22,029 nt of DNA from Welwitschia mirabilis (Eukaryota > Gnetophyta > Gnetopsida > Welwitschiales), in NCBI GenBank assembly GCA_051453625.1, contig JBOZIK010000001.1:109165777-109187805 (forward strand), read 5' to 3'. The translations under genes were made by a program, and so were the position numbers. The notes beneath the pieces are model-generated. The model saw only the letters and a program-made list of their open reading frames with translations. It made no database searches and had not been told where the DNA came from. Below are positions 9,496 to 18,761 of this stretch, piece by piece (the first letter of the stretch is position 1; the number at the start of each line of letters is the position of its first letter).

Positions 9496-9530
9496 GTTTA
9501 GTATTAGATCCTAGATTATGATTTCACTAG
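9376..9530 (+). repeat. Three primer-site-like units, period about 54 bp
   Basis: The motif t(t/g)tta(a/g)ta(c/t)(c/t)a(g)a appears near 9389, 9443 and 9497. Each is preceded by a (g)a(a/c)(a/t)tta(t/c/a)a block like the LTR end. The left LTR has two units. The third unit here is the LTR/leader junction. Confidence 0.55.
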
Positions 9531-10210
9531 GAGTATTTGTTGTGAAGCCATTATGCATTTTAACATTAGAGTCTTATATGAAGTGTTACAAATTGCTATT
9601 AGCTTTTATCTACTTGTTTGAGCAAGATACCCCATTTTTCTAACAAATATAAAACCCCATTTGAGTCCAACAATAATCTATCTCTACCTCTCAGTTGCAG
9701 AATTACTATCTTATTATTAGTTTGAGATCTATAGTTTGAGAGTATAATGAAATTACTAGAGGTCATGATTATATGAGTGAAAAAAGCCCACAGGGGATTT
9801 ATTGTAAAGCATTATTATTACAATAAGACATATCTTAAACATGATGAGGTGTCATCTGTAATGATGATTAAGAGGAAAGGATTTGGATGAATCAACATAG
9901 CCCTTTCTTTAAAAGTAATATTTGTTTACTACATCTAATAAATTTATACTATATTAACCTTAAAATAATAAACTCTATCACCATGTTGTTCCCTTATATT
10001 TTCATAAACTTTGGATTTATTCATGGGGTTAAAATCCGTGATGGCCATGATTCTTATTAGTGGTGGCTACTACAAGCATAGTATAACTAGTTCTAGCACA
10101 TTATATAATTAGTAAAGTTGTTTAGTGCTAGTCACCATTGGTGGTCTTTCATAATGTGAAGATCTCTTTACCCCATAATAGAAATCAATGGAATGATAAA
10201 ACAAAGGACG
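9496..10210 (+). mobile_element. Leader of element Y, copy 2
   Basis: It matches leader copy 1 closely (gatttcacta, gaagccattatgcatttt, gagcaagata, gtgaagatctcttta), and unlike copy 1 continues without a gap toward repeat A. It is non-coding on the plus strand. Confidence 0.6.
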
Positions 10211-11153
10211 AGAAAATATAAATATTTTGAAAAGAGTTAGCTAATGGTGGAATCAAATTGGAAGTAAAAGGATTTATTCTTCAAATGTTTGTTCAATAAT
10301 TTATTGATAAGTTTGTTAATATCTTATTAATAAATCTAATAAGTAATAAATTTCAATAACATAAGCTTCTTTAAGCATAATATGATTAATTATAGCAGTC
10401 TCTTTAGAGCTCTAAAATAGATGGTTTCTATAATGACTCATTAGATCTACACAAATGCTTATGAAAGAGCACAAATCCATTTTCATTTCTTTCATAGGGT
10501 AGATATAATTCACTGTGTCCAATATTATTCCTAAAATACATAACTCTTTTTAAATATGAAATGAAATATTAAAAGAAAAATAAACATCAAACATGAATCT
10601 TTAAATTCTCAAACTTTTAAGATGCTCATAATTAAAATCATAATTATTAACAAATGCGAAGTGATCAATCACATTCGTATGAGACATATGCTTTGCAATG
10701 CCTTCTATCATTTCTTTAATTAATGTACCTCCCCTTATCCTTTCATTTCTCTCTCTCCCCTTATTTTCTTTGTCAAATCTAAATAATAATTATATTTCAT
10801 AGATATCAAAAGTTAAAATGCTTCAACATTTAACATTTTAGATCAACAACTACCAAACTAACATTGGATATCTAGAAAAATGATCCTTTCAAATAACTAC
10901 CTTAAATAATAAATGAATCATTTAGCAAAATAGTTGTTTGCTATTTCTGTCTACTTTTGATATTACATACAGAAATACAAAATTTTCATTCTCCATCATT
11001 TTAAAAAGTCTTTTACAAATCTCTTTGCTACATGAACCAGGCTTCAGAAAGATGATGATAAGGCTATTACACATTTCAATAAGGATAAGAAACCTTAATC
11101 TATCATGGATAACATCTAGAACTAATTTTGCTAAAATGGCTCTCTAGCATTAG

Positions 11154-11465
11154 GCAAATACAAAAATAGCTCCTATGAAAATAAGTGTGGAGGATACTTC
11201 TGCTATAGATGATGATAGTCCTAATGACATTATAGTCATTATAGAGGAAAATTTACTTGGTTTTTAAACTAAAGAGGATGACATTAAGGCTTTACTTGAA
11301 ATAACACATAGAATATTAGCATAACCCCTATATAGACATGACATGCACAAATTGAAGAAACAAAGAAATGGAGTAATAGATTTGGATGTAATGTATTCCT
11401 TTTACCTATCATTTTTTTCTTTTCATGATATAACTAATATGTTTATATATAGAGATAAAGTTTAA
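11154..11465 (+). pseudogene. Relic frame with U6-derived segment, copy A unit 1
   Basis: I do not recognise the protein. In one frame this stretch of 104 codons has only two internal stops, despite the AT-rich base composition. It reads an acidic part (VEDTSAIDDDSPNDIIVIIE), then TKEDDIKALLE, then the part encoded by the U6-like segment (HRILA-stop-PLYRHDMHKL), then DITNM. The equivalent frames at 12013 and 16475 give related residues. The stop at 11322-11324 is TAA where the third copy has TGG. No start codon could be assigned and the frame is broken at both ends. A gag-like or captured host protein is possible, and so is chance openness. Confidence 0.45.
11296..11355 (+). pseudogene. U6 snRNA-derived segment, copy 1
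   Basis: Sixty bases align without gaps to plant U6 RNA from the TTGGAACGATACAGAGA region to CACAAATCGA. I count 43 of 60 matches (72 percent), and nearly all mismatches are G-to-A or C-to-T. The catalytic AGC triad in ttagcat is kept; the ACAGAGA box reads ACATAGA. The U6 5' stem and 3' end are not clearly present, there is no upstream U6 promoter element, and no T-run follows, so it is not a working snRNA gene. Confidence 0.75.
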
Positions 11466-12012
11466 ACTAAAACTTCTCAAAGTTTAAGGCTTTTGTAATA
11501 TACATCTTTATTTTCTTCAATGCTTTAGAAGTAGGAAACAACTATAGATGTTAAATTTAGACTACAAAATAATACCTTTTCTAGTCTTTGGTTATGAGAA
11601 TAGGGACTCCTACAAATTCAAGTTGGCATTGTTTTTAATGGCTTTGAGAAAAATAAGGTGATGAAAATAATTTTGCATGTTGCTAGCATTTATACCATGT
11701 TCTCTATTTATTAAATTTTTACCAATCTGTCATTGGATATCTAAAATAAATGATCCTTACAAATAACTATATTCAATAATTCATGAATCATTTAGCAAAA
11801 TAGTTTTCTGCTATTTCTCTTTACTTTTGATATCACACATACAAACACAAAATTTTTGTTCTTCATCATTTTAAAAAGTCTTCTATAAATATCTTTGCTA
11901 AATGAACTTTAGAAAGATGATGCTATTACACATTTTAAGAAGGATAAAGAACCTTCATCTATCATGGATGACATCTAAAATTTATATTATCAAAATGACT
12001 CTGTAGGCTTAG

Positions 12013-12324
12013 GTAGATACAAAAATAGCTCTTGTAAAACTAAGTGTAGAGGATACTTCTGCTATAGATGATGATAGTCCCATAGACATTGTAGTCATTG
12101 TAGAGGACAATTTACTTGTTTTTAAAAGTAAAGAGAATTATATTAAGGCTCTAATTGAAACAATACATAGAATATTAGCATGACCCCTACACAAAGATGA
12201 CATGCATAAATTGAGGAAACAAATGAGTGGAGTAATAGGTTTGGGTGTAATGTATTCCTTTCACTAACTGTTTCCTTCTTTCTATGATATAACTAATATG
12301 TTTATACATAAAGATAAGGTTTAG
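12013..12324 (+). pseudogene. Relic frame with U6-derived segment, copy A unit 2
   Basis: This is the best preserved of the three related frames and is unrecognised as a family. It reads LSVEDTSAIDDDSPIDIVVI, then EDNLLVFKSKENYIKALIE, then the U6-encoded TIHRILA-stop-PLHKDDMHKL, then RKQMSGVIGLGVMYS and DITNMFIHKDKV. Internal stops are TGA at 12181-12183 (TGG in copy 3 and in U6) and one TAA near 12262. Both could arise by single transitions or local change. Openness on both sides of the U6-like part suggests an ancestral read-through coding frame. It lies 860 bp after its tandem partner. Confidence 0.5.
12155..12214 (+). pseudogene. U6 snRNA-derived segment, copy 2 (best match)
   Basis: Gap-free alignment to plant U6 over 60 bases gives 49 matches (82 percent). 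The mismatches are at segment positions 4, 8, 14, 19, 29, 35, 37, 41, 49, 53 and 58, and nine of the eleven are G-to-A or C-to-T. The blocks ttagcatg and agatgaca are intact. Several differences (positions 14, 19, 35, 37, 41, 49, 58) are changed in all three copies, so the copies descend from one captured segment. It has no snRNA promoter and no terminator. Confidence 0.82.
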
Positions 12325-12709
12325 GCTAGAACTTCTCAAAGTTTAAAGCTTTTGTAATACATCTCTTCATTTCCTTCAATGCTTTAGAAGCAAGGGAAAA
12401 CTATAGATGTTAAATTTAAACTACAAAATAATACCTTCTCTAGTCTTTGGTTACGAGAAGAGGGACTCCTTCAAGTTGGCATTGTTTTTTATGGATTCCA
12501 AAAAAATAAGGTGATGAAAATCATTTTTCATATTAGTATCATTCATATCATGTTCTCTATTTATTAAAATTTTTATAACTAAAATTAGTAGACTTCTAAG
12601 AAATTATGAGTACTGACGAGTTTAAAGGATTATATAAGGTAAGAGTAGAAACATACAATATCATCTACAGAGCTGAAGATAAGAAAGCATAGAAGAAGTC
12701 AAGGAGTGA

Positions 12710-13015
12710 TACATACAAGGACCACTAAGGCAACGTTTTAGTCATCATAATAAGGAGAGTCAATTTCAATGCACAAAGGAAATAAAGGACTATGTAAAAA
12801 TTAGAGAGAAATCTAATTCATTAGAGCATGATGATGAACAATTTTGTGAATACTTAGAGCCATAATAGTATAGAGATGAACCAATAAATATGCAATAAGT
12901 AAAGAAAGTGATTAGAACACTTCATTGGGAGAATAGATGGTTTAAATTCATTAAATATAATTCTAAAAGCATAGTGAAATGGTTATGGTCTCAAGCATGT
13001 TATCATGATCCTTAA
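12710..13015 (+). pseudogene. Unrecognised relic frame conserved between A and B
   Basis: A plus frame is open for 51 codons from 12710, then has TAA TAG, a further TAA after about 15 codons, and a final open part to 13015. It includes FSHHNKESQF, DYVKIREKSNSLEHDDEQF and VKKVIRTLHWENRWF. Copy B (17176-17277) keeps SHHNKESQF and YVKIRDQYNSLEHNDE in the same order. Matching residues in two diverged copies suggest past coding, but I cannot name the family. Confidence 0.4.
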
Positions 13016-13727
13016 TGCATTCTACATGTTTTATATAGTTAGCACTAAACCTCTAATGTAATTAAGTCTAGTTTCATAAGTGAAGGCAAATATATTTTCT
13101 TTGATCAATAGAGTCTACAATTATGAAGGTATTTCATGTACTTTTCAAAGTGTTTTCTTTGTGTTAGTGCTATTCCCATGCTACTAGATCTTATACATTG
13201 AGCTTTTTATTTGAGAATTATTACAATGCTTGTTAGCAAGTGTTTTAATTTTAAAGACACCTTTCGAGTAGTCATTGCCAATGTGAAAGTCATCCTAAGA
13301 AAATTCTTTCTATTTGAAGAATCTAGTGGATGCATCAAAATGAGGCACATGATTATGTAAGTACCTCCTTGGTATGATTCGAGCATCAATTATTCCCATT
13401 GAAATTGGGCTTTTTGATCAGTGTATCTATGTGACTTTAGATAAAGATAGAATTAAAATGTAAGTAGAAAGTAATTGGAAAGTAAAGAAATGGTAAATAA
13501 GATCTACAACCAGTGGAGATGCAAGAAGAAGTGAAAGGGAATCTGGTAGTGGAGGGTGGAACTAACTAGTCCACTACCTCTTTTTACCTTCAAATGAATG
13601 GAAGAAACCACATGGCCTTCTTATGACCTTCTCCTTTTGATCATTTATTCAATTACAAGGCCCTTGACCCTTGATCCTTTTCTTTAGTTCGATGACCTTT
13701 GAAATTTTATTTCATTTCTTTATTGAT
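13016..13727 (+). other. 3' part of repeat A, no gene recognised
   Basis: This part aligns with about 17400-18118 (gtttcataagtgaaggcaa, gaatgtg/aacatgaaagt, caaatgaatggaagaaacca). One plus frame is open for about 60 codons near 13203-13353 but is not kept in copy B. The antisense frame 13207-13389 is likely a shadow. Confidence 0.4.
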
Positions 13728-13827
13728 NNNNNNNNNNNNNNNNNNNNNNNNNNNNNNNNNNNNNNNNNNNNNNNNNNNNNNNNNNNNNNNNNNNNNNNNN
13801 NNNNNNNNNNNNNNNNNNNNNNNNNNN
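13728..13827. other. Assembly gap, 100 N
   Basis: This fixed-length gap cuts repeat A; copy B continues through the matching point at 18118 with different sequence from that seen after this gap. Confidence 0.95.
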
Positions 13828-14766
13828 ATCCTTGTAACTTGTGATCTATTATATGTTATGGTTGACTTTTGAGATATGATGTCAGTATGATACTTATGCA
13901 ATTCTAGAATTAAAGAAAGGTTTATTTTCAATTGTATTTGAATATTATGTGAGTTATTTATCTTCTCTACCTTTATCTTCTCTACCTTTATGCATATAGA
14001 TTCATTTAAGAATAGTTGCCTCAAATATTTAATAAAAGCATTTGTAAAAGTTTAAACTCATAGTTTTGGATTAAAAATTCTAGGATGTTTCATTTGATAT
14101 GAAAGCCTCGATTGCAATTTCACCAAGAATAATTTTTTTGAAGCCATTATGCATTCCTACATCACAGTGTAGGTTGTGGTGTTAGTTAAATAAGATAACT
14201 AAAATATTTTGCAATAATCTAGATGCTTTCTCGAAAAGACCTAACACCTCCTCCTAATAATGTTATTTCATTTGTTTTACTATTAAGAATAAGTAGGAGA
14301 AATGATAGAAAAGAAGTTAAATCTACTAGAAAAACTTGATTAGACTATTCAACTTTTCTTCTATACTTGATAGAAATCTGTTTCTTAAAGATTATGTGAA
14401 GCTTTGATTATAGAAAATGACGGAAAGGAAGACATATTTATCCTTAGAGACGATGACGTTACAATAATACTTACTAATTATTGTGATGTTAATGTTTTTC
14501 CCAAAAAAAATAGGAATATACTTAAGTTTGTCTCCATGGGATAAAATAATAAATGGAAGAAGAATGGCTATGAATGATAGCTTGAAATAAACTAATAATA
14601 GTGAAATCAAACTATAATGTGTCTTATGCTAAGCGATATTAAAAAGAAGAGTGAATAAGAATCACATGGATAGAAGATTCAGAAGGCATGAAGTTATTGC
14701 ATGGAAATGATGAAGTTATTGTAGGTCCTTAGGAATTGGTTCTCTAGGAGTGAATTGATGAAGACA
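13828..14766 (+). mobile_element. Third LTR/leader junction of element Y and unresolved sequence
   Basis: Near 14080-14170 the order ggatgtttcat, tgatatgaaagcc (10 of 13 to the tRNA-Met primer site, at 14095), gcaatttcacca and gaagccattatgcatt repeats the junctions at 7431 and 9495. From 14223 a plus frame reads MLSRKDLTPPPNNV, which resembles the PPRR-type start of plant gypsy gag but soon breaks. The rest (14341-14766) has no recognised feature; the minus frame 14392-14610 is unsupported. A short duplication of atgaagttattg lies near 14689-14720. Confidence 0.45.
13961..13990 (+). repeat. 15-bp tandem duplication
   Basis: The 15-mer tcttctctaccttta occurs twice without change. It explains the KVEKI repeat in the antisense frame across this point, which is not a gene. 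Confidence 0.9.
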
Positions 14767-14806
14767 NNNNNNNNNNNNNNNNNNNNNNNNNNNNNNNNNN
14801 NNNNNN
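14767..14806. other. Assembly gap, 40 N
   Basis: This gap of unusual length (40) marks a sharp change in base composition: the right flank keeps CpG and is less AT-rich. Confidence 0.95.
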
Positions 14807-15117
14807 TATAAGGTAGATAGCATTTTTGCGCTATATGCCAACACATTCGAACGTCGTCCTCTAAAGAAGTACCTCTTTTTTTTTTTAGCATAGAACTTCA
14901 CTTAAATTCTTCTCGTTCTATCCTTAAAATTATCAAACTACCTGTTTCCATCCATCTTTTATGCAAATTTAAGATTCTTTTTTCCTATGCATCTTCGCTT
15001 AACCTATTCCATCTTATTTTCATGGAGGATCAAGATCCTTATTATTTCATATAGGCATATTGATTATGGGAATGGAATTAAGGACCTATTTGAGTTAACT
15101 ATATTACCAGGTAGTCA

Positions 15118-15173
15118 TGAGACTTCTTTCTTAACCAATCCACCATGAGAATTCTTTCTTAACCAATCCACAA
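15118..15173 (+). repeat. 28-bp tandem duplication
   Basis: Two adjacent 28-bp units (tgaga(c/a)ttctttcttaacc, then aatccac(c/a)a) differ at two bases, so the duplication is recent compared with the surrounding repeats. Confidence 0.85.
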
Positions 15174-15370
15174 AAGATATAGGAGACTGATGATGAGGTT
15201 TATGGAGAATTTTTAGAGTAAAACAAAATCGATTATATCAAGTAATTGATTTCCCTACTCGATGTGAGCCCTTTTTCTTTTTAATGTTTATCATGGTTCT
15301 TTTGCTTGCCTTCCTCCATCTATGATTAGCATGTTCCTCTTCCTGATGTGCTTTTTCTGATCACGCGCAG

Positions 15371-15533
15371 CTATGTCCTCTCTTCCATCACCAGCTGATG
15401 TATCAATTTCTCCTTATTCTCTGGTTGCAAGATTCTTGTGCCAATGCTGCGCTTCTCTATCCCTTCATCTGCATGTCTTCTGCTCATATGTACATTCCTT
15501 CCAAACTTCCCTTCTGCCACTACATCATCGAAG
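15371..15533. other. Exon-like open stretch, strand and product unknown
   Basis: On the plus strand a pyrimidine-rich run and cgcag precede 15371, and AAG/GTAAGC, a good plant 5' splice site, follows 15533. Both plus frames beginning at 15371 and 15373 are open, and the minus strand is also open (80 codons, 15371-15613, with TFDDVVAEGKFGRNVHMSRR). Openness on both strands reflects the higher GC, so it does not choose a strand. I recognise no family. It may be a captured exon or chance. Confidence 0.25.
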
Positions 15534-16474
15534 GTAAGCTCAATTATTGCTCTTGAAACTAAAGCCAATTTTAAAAAAAGGCTTTCATTCATAATTTCAT
15601 ATCTGTGAGTCATGAATTATTTCAAAGTGAAATGCAGTAGCATTATGGTATCTTATCAAGAACTCTAATAGGCAATGAATGCAAATGCCGATAACTCAAG
15701 CTTCTTTGAGCATAGTATGAAAGTTATAAATATCTTTATAGCTCTTTAAAAAATAATTTTATAATGATTCATTAAAACTACACAAATGGTTATGAAAGAA
15801 TACAAATCCATTTTTCCTTTCTTCCAAAGGATTAATGTAATCCACTGTGTCTGATATTCTCTTTAAAATAAATTTCTCCTTATAACAATGAAAGAAAATC
15901 TTGAAATGAAAAAAATCATCAAACATAATATTTAGAAGAAAATGCTTAAGATGCACATAATTAAAATCATAATTTTTAAAGTAATTAATTACATTCATAT
16001 GAGATAGAGGCCTTTTGATGTCTTCTACTATCCAATCAATTAGTGCACCAATTCTTATTATTTCATTGCTTTTTCTTCTTATTTGACTTGTCAAATATAG
16101 ATAATTGTTATATTTTAGAGATATCAAAAGTCAAAATTCTTGAGTATTTCATAATTCAAATCAAAAACTACCAAATCATTATCAGTTATTTAAAACAAAT
16201 GATCCTTGTAAAATAACTATTTTTAGTAATCAATGAATCATTTAGAAAAATAATTGTCTATCATTTCTCTTTACTTTTGATATCACACACATTAACATAA
16301 ATTCTTGTTCTTCATTACTTCAAAAAGCATTCTACAAATTAATTTTCTGCATAAGCTAGGCTTTAAGAAGATGATAACCAAGTTTTTACAAATTTCAAAA
16401 ATGATAAAAAACCTTTATCTATCATGGATAAAATCTAGAATGCATGTTGTTGAAATGGCTCTCTGGATTAGTAA

Positions 16475-16651
16475 AATACAAAGATAGTTCCTTTAAGAAT
16501 AAGTGTAAAGAATACTTCTATGATATGTGATGATAGTCCCAGAGATCTTGCAGCTAATGTAGAGGAAAATTTACTCATTTCTCAATCTAAAGAGGATGAT
16601 ACTAAGGCTCTACTTGGAATAATACAAAGAATGTTAGCATGGCCTCTATAA
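16475..16651 (+). pseudogene. Relic frame with U6-derived segment, copy B
   Basis: It is open for 58 codons and reads RISVKNTSMICDDSPRDLAA, VEENLLISQSKEDDTKALL, then the U6-encoded IIQRMLAWPL before a TAA at 16649. Here the codon for Trp (TGG) is kept where both A copies have a stop, so the ancestral frame was open at that point. HKLRKQ follows in the same frame after the stop. The family is unrecognised. Confidence 0.45.
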
Positions 16652-16673
16652 AGAGATAATGTACATAAATTGA
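16614..16673 (+). pseudogene. U6 snRNA-derived segment, copy 3
   Basis: Gap-free alignment to plant U6 over 60 bases gives 41 matches (68 percent). It is the least similar overall but keeps the block ttagcatggcc perfectly, and its first six bases (ttggaa) match U6 where copies 1 and 2 differ. That copies preserve different U6 positions argues for common descent from a real U6 sequence and against coincidence. Confidence 0.72.
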
Positions 16674-17175
16674 GAAAACAGATTTATTTGTAATGTATTT
16701 CTCTCACATGTCATTTCCTTCTTTCTGTGATATAACTAATAAGTTTATAAATTGGGACAAGATCTAAGAAAAAAATTCTCAATGTTTAAATTTCTTTATT
16801 TCCTTTAATGCTTTGGAACTAGGACTGAACTATAGACATTGAATTTATATTGAAAAATAATGCCATATCTAATCTTGAATTATAAAAATAGAAACTTCTA
16901 CAAAATTCAAGTTGGCGTTATTTTTTATAACTTCAGGGAAGATAAGTAATGGAAATCATTTTGCATGCTTGTATGATTCATATCATGTTCTCTATTTATT
17001 AAAATTTTTATAATTCAAAGTAATGGACTTCTAAAGAATTATCAGCATCCATGAGTTTAAAGAACTATATAATATAAGAGAAGGAATTTATACTATCATC
17101 TATAAAGATGAAAATAAGAAAATCATAGAATGATTCATTTAGCGATAAATTTGAGTATCAATAAGATAAGGTTTT

Positions 17176-17277
17176 AGTCATCATAATAAGGAGAGTCAAT
17201 TCTAATACATAGGGGAAAAGAATAATTATGTAAAAATCAGAGATCAATATAATTCATTAGAGCACAATGATGAATGA
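17176..17277 (+). pseudogene. Unrecognised relic frame, copy B version
   Basis: It reads SHHNKESQF, one stop, then NNYVKIRDQYNSLEHNDE to a TGA at 17275. It is the counterpart of 12710-13015 with matching residues in the same order. Function is unknown. Confidence 0.35.
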
Positions 17278-18118
17278 TGTTGAGAAATTTAAAGTCACAA
17301 CACTATAGAGATGAACTGATGAAGTTGCAAAAAGTAAAGGAAGCATTCAAAAAACTTGGCTAGGATAATATACATATAATGAATTGGTAATGGCCTTAAT
17401 AATGTTATTATAATCCTCAATGCATTCCATATTTTTCATGTATATAGCACTAAATCTCTAGCATAATCAAGTCTAGTTTCTTAAATGAAGGTAAGTCTCT
17501 TGTATTTAATCAACAGAGTCTAGAATTATGAAGGTAATCCATGGTCTTTTCGAAGTGTTTTGTTTATGTTAATGCTATTTTAATTCTTCTAGATCTTATA
17601 CTTTAAGATTTCTATTTTAGAATTACATAATGTTGTTTAGCATCTTGATTTCAAAGATTCTTTTGAATTAATTATACCAACATGAAAGTTACCGAGGAAA
17701 TCCTATCTATTTGAAGAATGTAATAGGTAAGTCAGATGAGGAACATGGTTATGTGAGTACCTCCCTAGCATGAATCAGGCATCAATTATTTTCATTAAGT
17801 TTGAAATTTTCCATTGGTATATTAGTGCACCTTCAACTAAAAGAATAATTAAAATGTAAGTAGCTAGTGATTGAGAAGAAAAGGAATAATAACTAAGGTT
17901 TGACTAGTTGGTGGAGATAGAAAAATAATAGGAAGGAAATATAGTAGTGGAGGTAGAAGAAACTTGTTCAATACCTCTTGTCACCTCTAAATGAATGGAA
18001 GAAACCAAATGACCTTCTCCCTCTAATTATTTCTTTAATTACAAGGCCCTTATCTTTGATCCTTGCCTTCAATTCAATGATCTTTGAAGTTCTATTTCAT
18101 TTCTTTATTGATTAACCA

Positions 18119-18455
18119 TGATAATAAAAGTAGGAGCTATTTTTTTTAACACAGATACAATAGTAATGATTATGACATTCTTTTATTATTATTTGACTTA
18201 TTGTAAAGGTTATGGAATAGTTTAACACCCTAATTATGTGAATAACCATCGCACTCTTGATAGCTCCTTCCTTGCTAAGTACTGATCATCTTTGTCAAGG
18301 ATTCTTTTCATGCTAGCTTTACCCATTATGAACATCACCTTAGTATCTTCTCTATTGCATTATCTCTAAAATGTTCTTTATTACCGTTAAAACCAATGTC
18401 TTCCTTAGTGAATTAAAGAAGTGTCAGGAGCACCACTAACTTTGAGTTTTCATGA
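18119..18455. other. Sequence after repeat B, no gene recognised
   Basis: This is AT-rich sequence with no partner in the window. On the minus strand, about 18325-18235 reads a short charged frame (GKASMKRILDKDDQYLARKE) ending in a stop, which might be a gene relic but is too short to assign. Confidence 0.3.
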
Positions 18456-18761
18456 TTGCCTATGTCTCCACTTTTATTCAATAAGGCTTTGCATGTATTA
18501 TGTTATAGCAGCTATAAGTTGGCTAACAATATTAGTTCTTGCACTTTCCAAAAATTACGAGGCAAAGGCTGTATATATGATATGTTTCACCTTGTCATTG
18601 ATTTCACTGCTAGGTTGTTGTATGTAATTGGTGTGTTAGAGATATCAGAACTTGTTAGAAGTAACTTTAATGTTTATGGATATTGTAGATATGGAAGTTG
18701 TTATATCCATTGTTATAACCATAAATGCATGAAATTCTTGTATTTTATATGTACTGAATGA
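18456..18761 (+). other. Unsupported 101-codon open frame
   Basis: This ATG-to-stop frame overlaps another open plus frame (18421-18627) that reads hydrophobic residues (YYVIAAISWLTILVLAL). Neither has a recognised domain, a promoter or a conserved copy in the window. Cys, Tyr and Ile are over-represented, as expected of AT-rich noncoding DNA. I list it only because it is the longest plus frame without N. Confidence 0.15.

Larger units (their letters stand above)
10862..12590 (+). repeat. 0.87-kb tandem duplication within copy A
   Basis: The block cattggatatcta starts at 10862 and again at 11731, a period of 869 bp. The two units align throughout (aaatgatcc, gaatcatttagcaaaatagtt, actatagatgttaaattta, tgttctctatttatta). 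The corresponding part of copy B, about 16170-17010, exists once. The frame at 10938-11147 lies in unit 1 but is not conserved in the other units. Confidence 0.8.
10318..13727 (+). repeat. Large direct repeat, copy A (body of element Y)
   Basis: It aligns with 15648-18118 across its whole length, from aagcttcttt(a/g)agcata near 10368 to catttctttattgat at 13727, where a gap cuts it. It contains an internal tandem duplication of 0.87 kb (10862-12590) that copy B lacks, two U6-derived segments and two relic frames. I recognise no reverse transcriptase, integrase or gag in it. Most copy differences are transitions. It could be the coding body of a non-autonomous LTR element or a captured host gene. 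Confidence 0.75.
14807..15647. other. CpG-retaining unique segment between repeats A and B
   Basis: This block has CpG sites (tgcgc, cgaacgtcgtc, cacgcgcag, catcgaag) and higher GC than anything else after base 360, and has no partner in the window. It contains a 28-bp tandem duplication and an exon-like stretch at 15371-15533. It looks younger or less methylated than its surroundings and may be a separate insertion or captured gene fragment. No terminal repeats were found. Confidence 0.5.
15648..18118 (+). repeat. Large direct repeat, copy B
   Basis: It matches copy A from near 10318 to the gap at 13728, in the same orientation, with one rather than two 0.87-kb units. It carries one U6-derived segment and shorter versions of the same relic frames. 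Copy B is more decayed, for example in the block equivalent to 11341-11360. The frames at 15759-16127 (minus) and 16305-16487 (plus) are chance frames. Confidence 0.75.

Noticed and set aside
11296-11355. A working U6 snRNA gene
   Set aside because: Only the central part is present, with 28 percent mismatches. There is no plant upstream sequence element or properly placed TATA box, and no T-run terminator after it. The same holds for the two other copies.
15371-15613. 80-codon minus-strand open frame as a gene
   Set aside because: Two plus frames over the same bases are also open, so openness is due to base composition. No family is recognised and no promoter is seen.
15759-16127. 122-codon minus-strand open frame, the longest in the window
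   Set aside because: It lies antisense in repeat B, and the matching part of repeat A (about 10430-10810) does not keep it open. Residues are Phe, Tyr, Asn and Ile rich, typical of AT-rich noncoding DNA.
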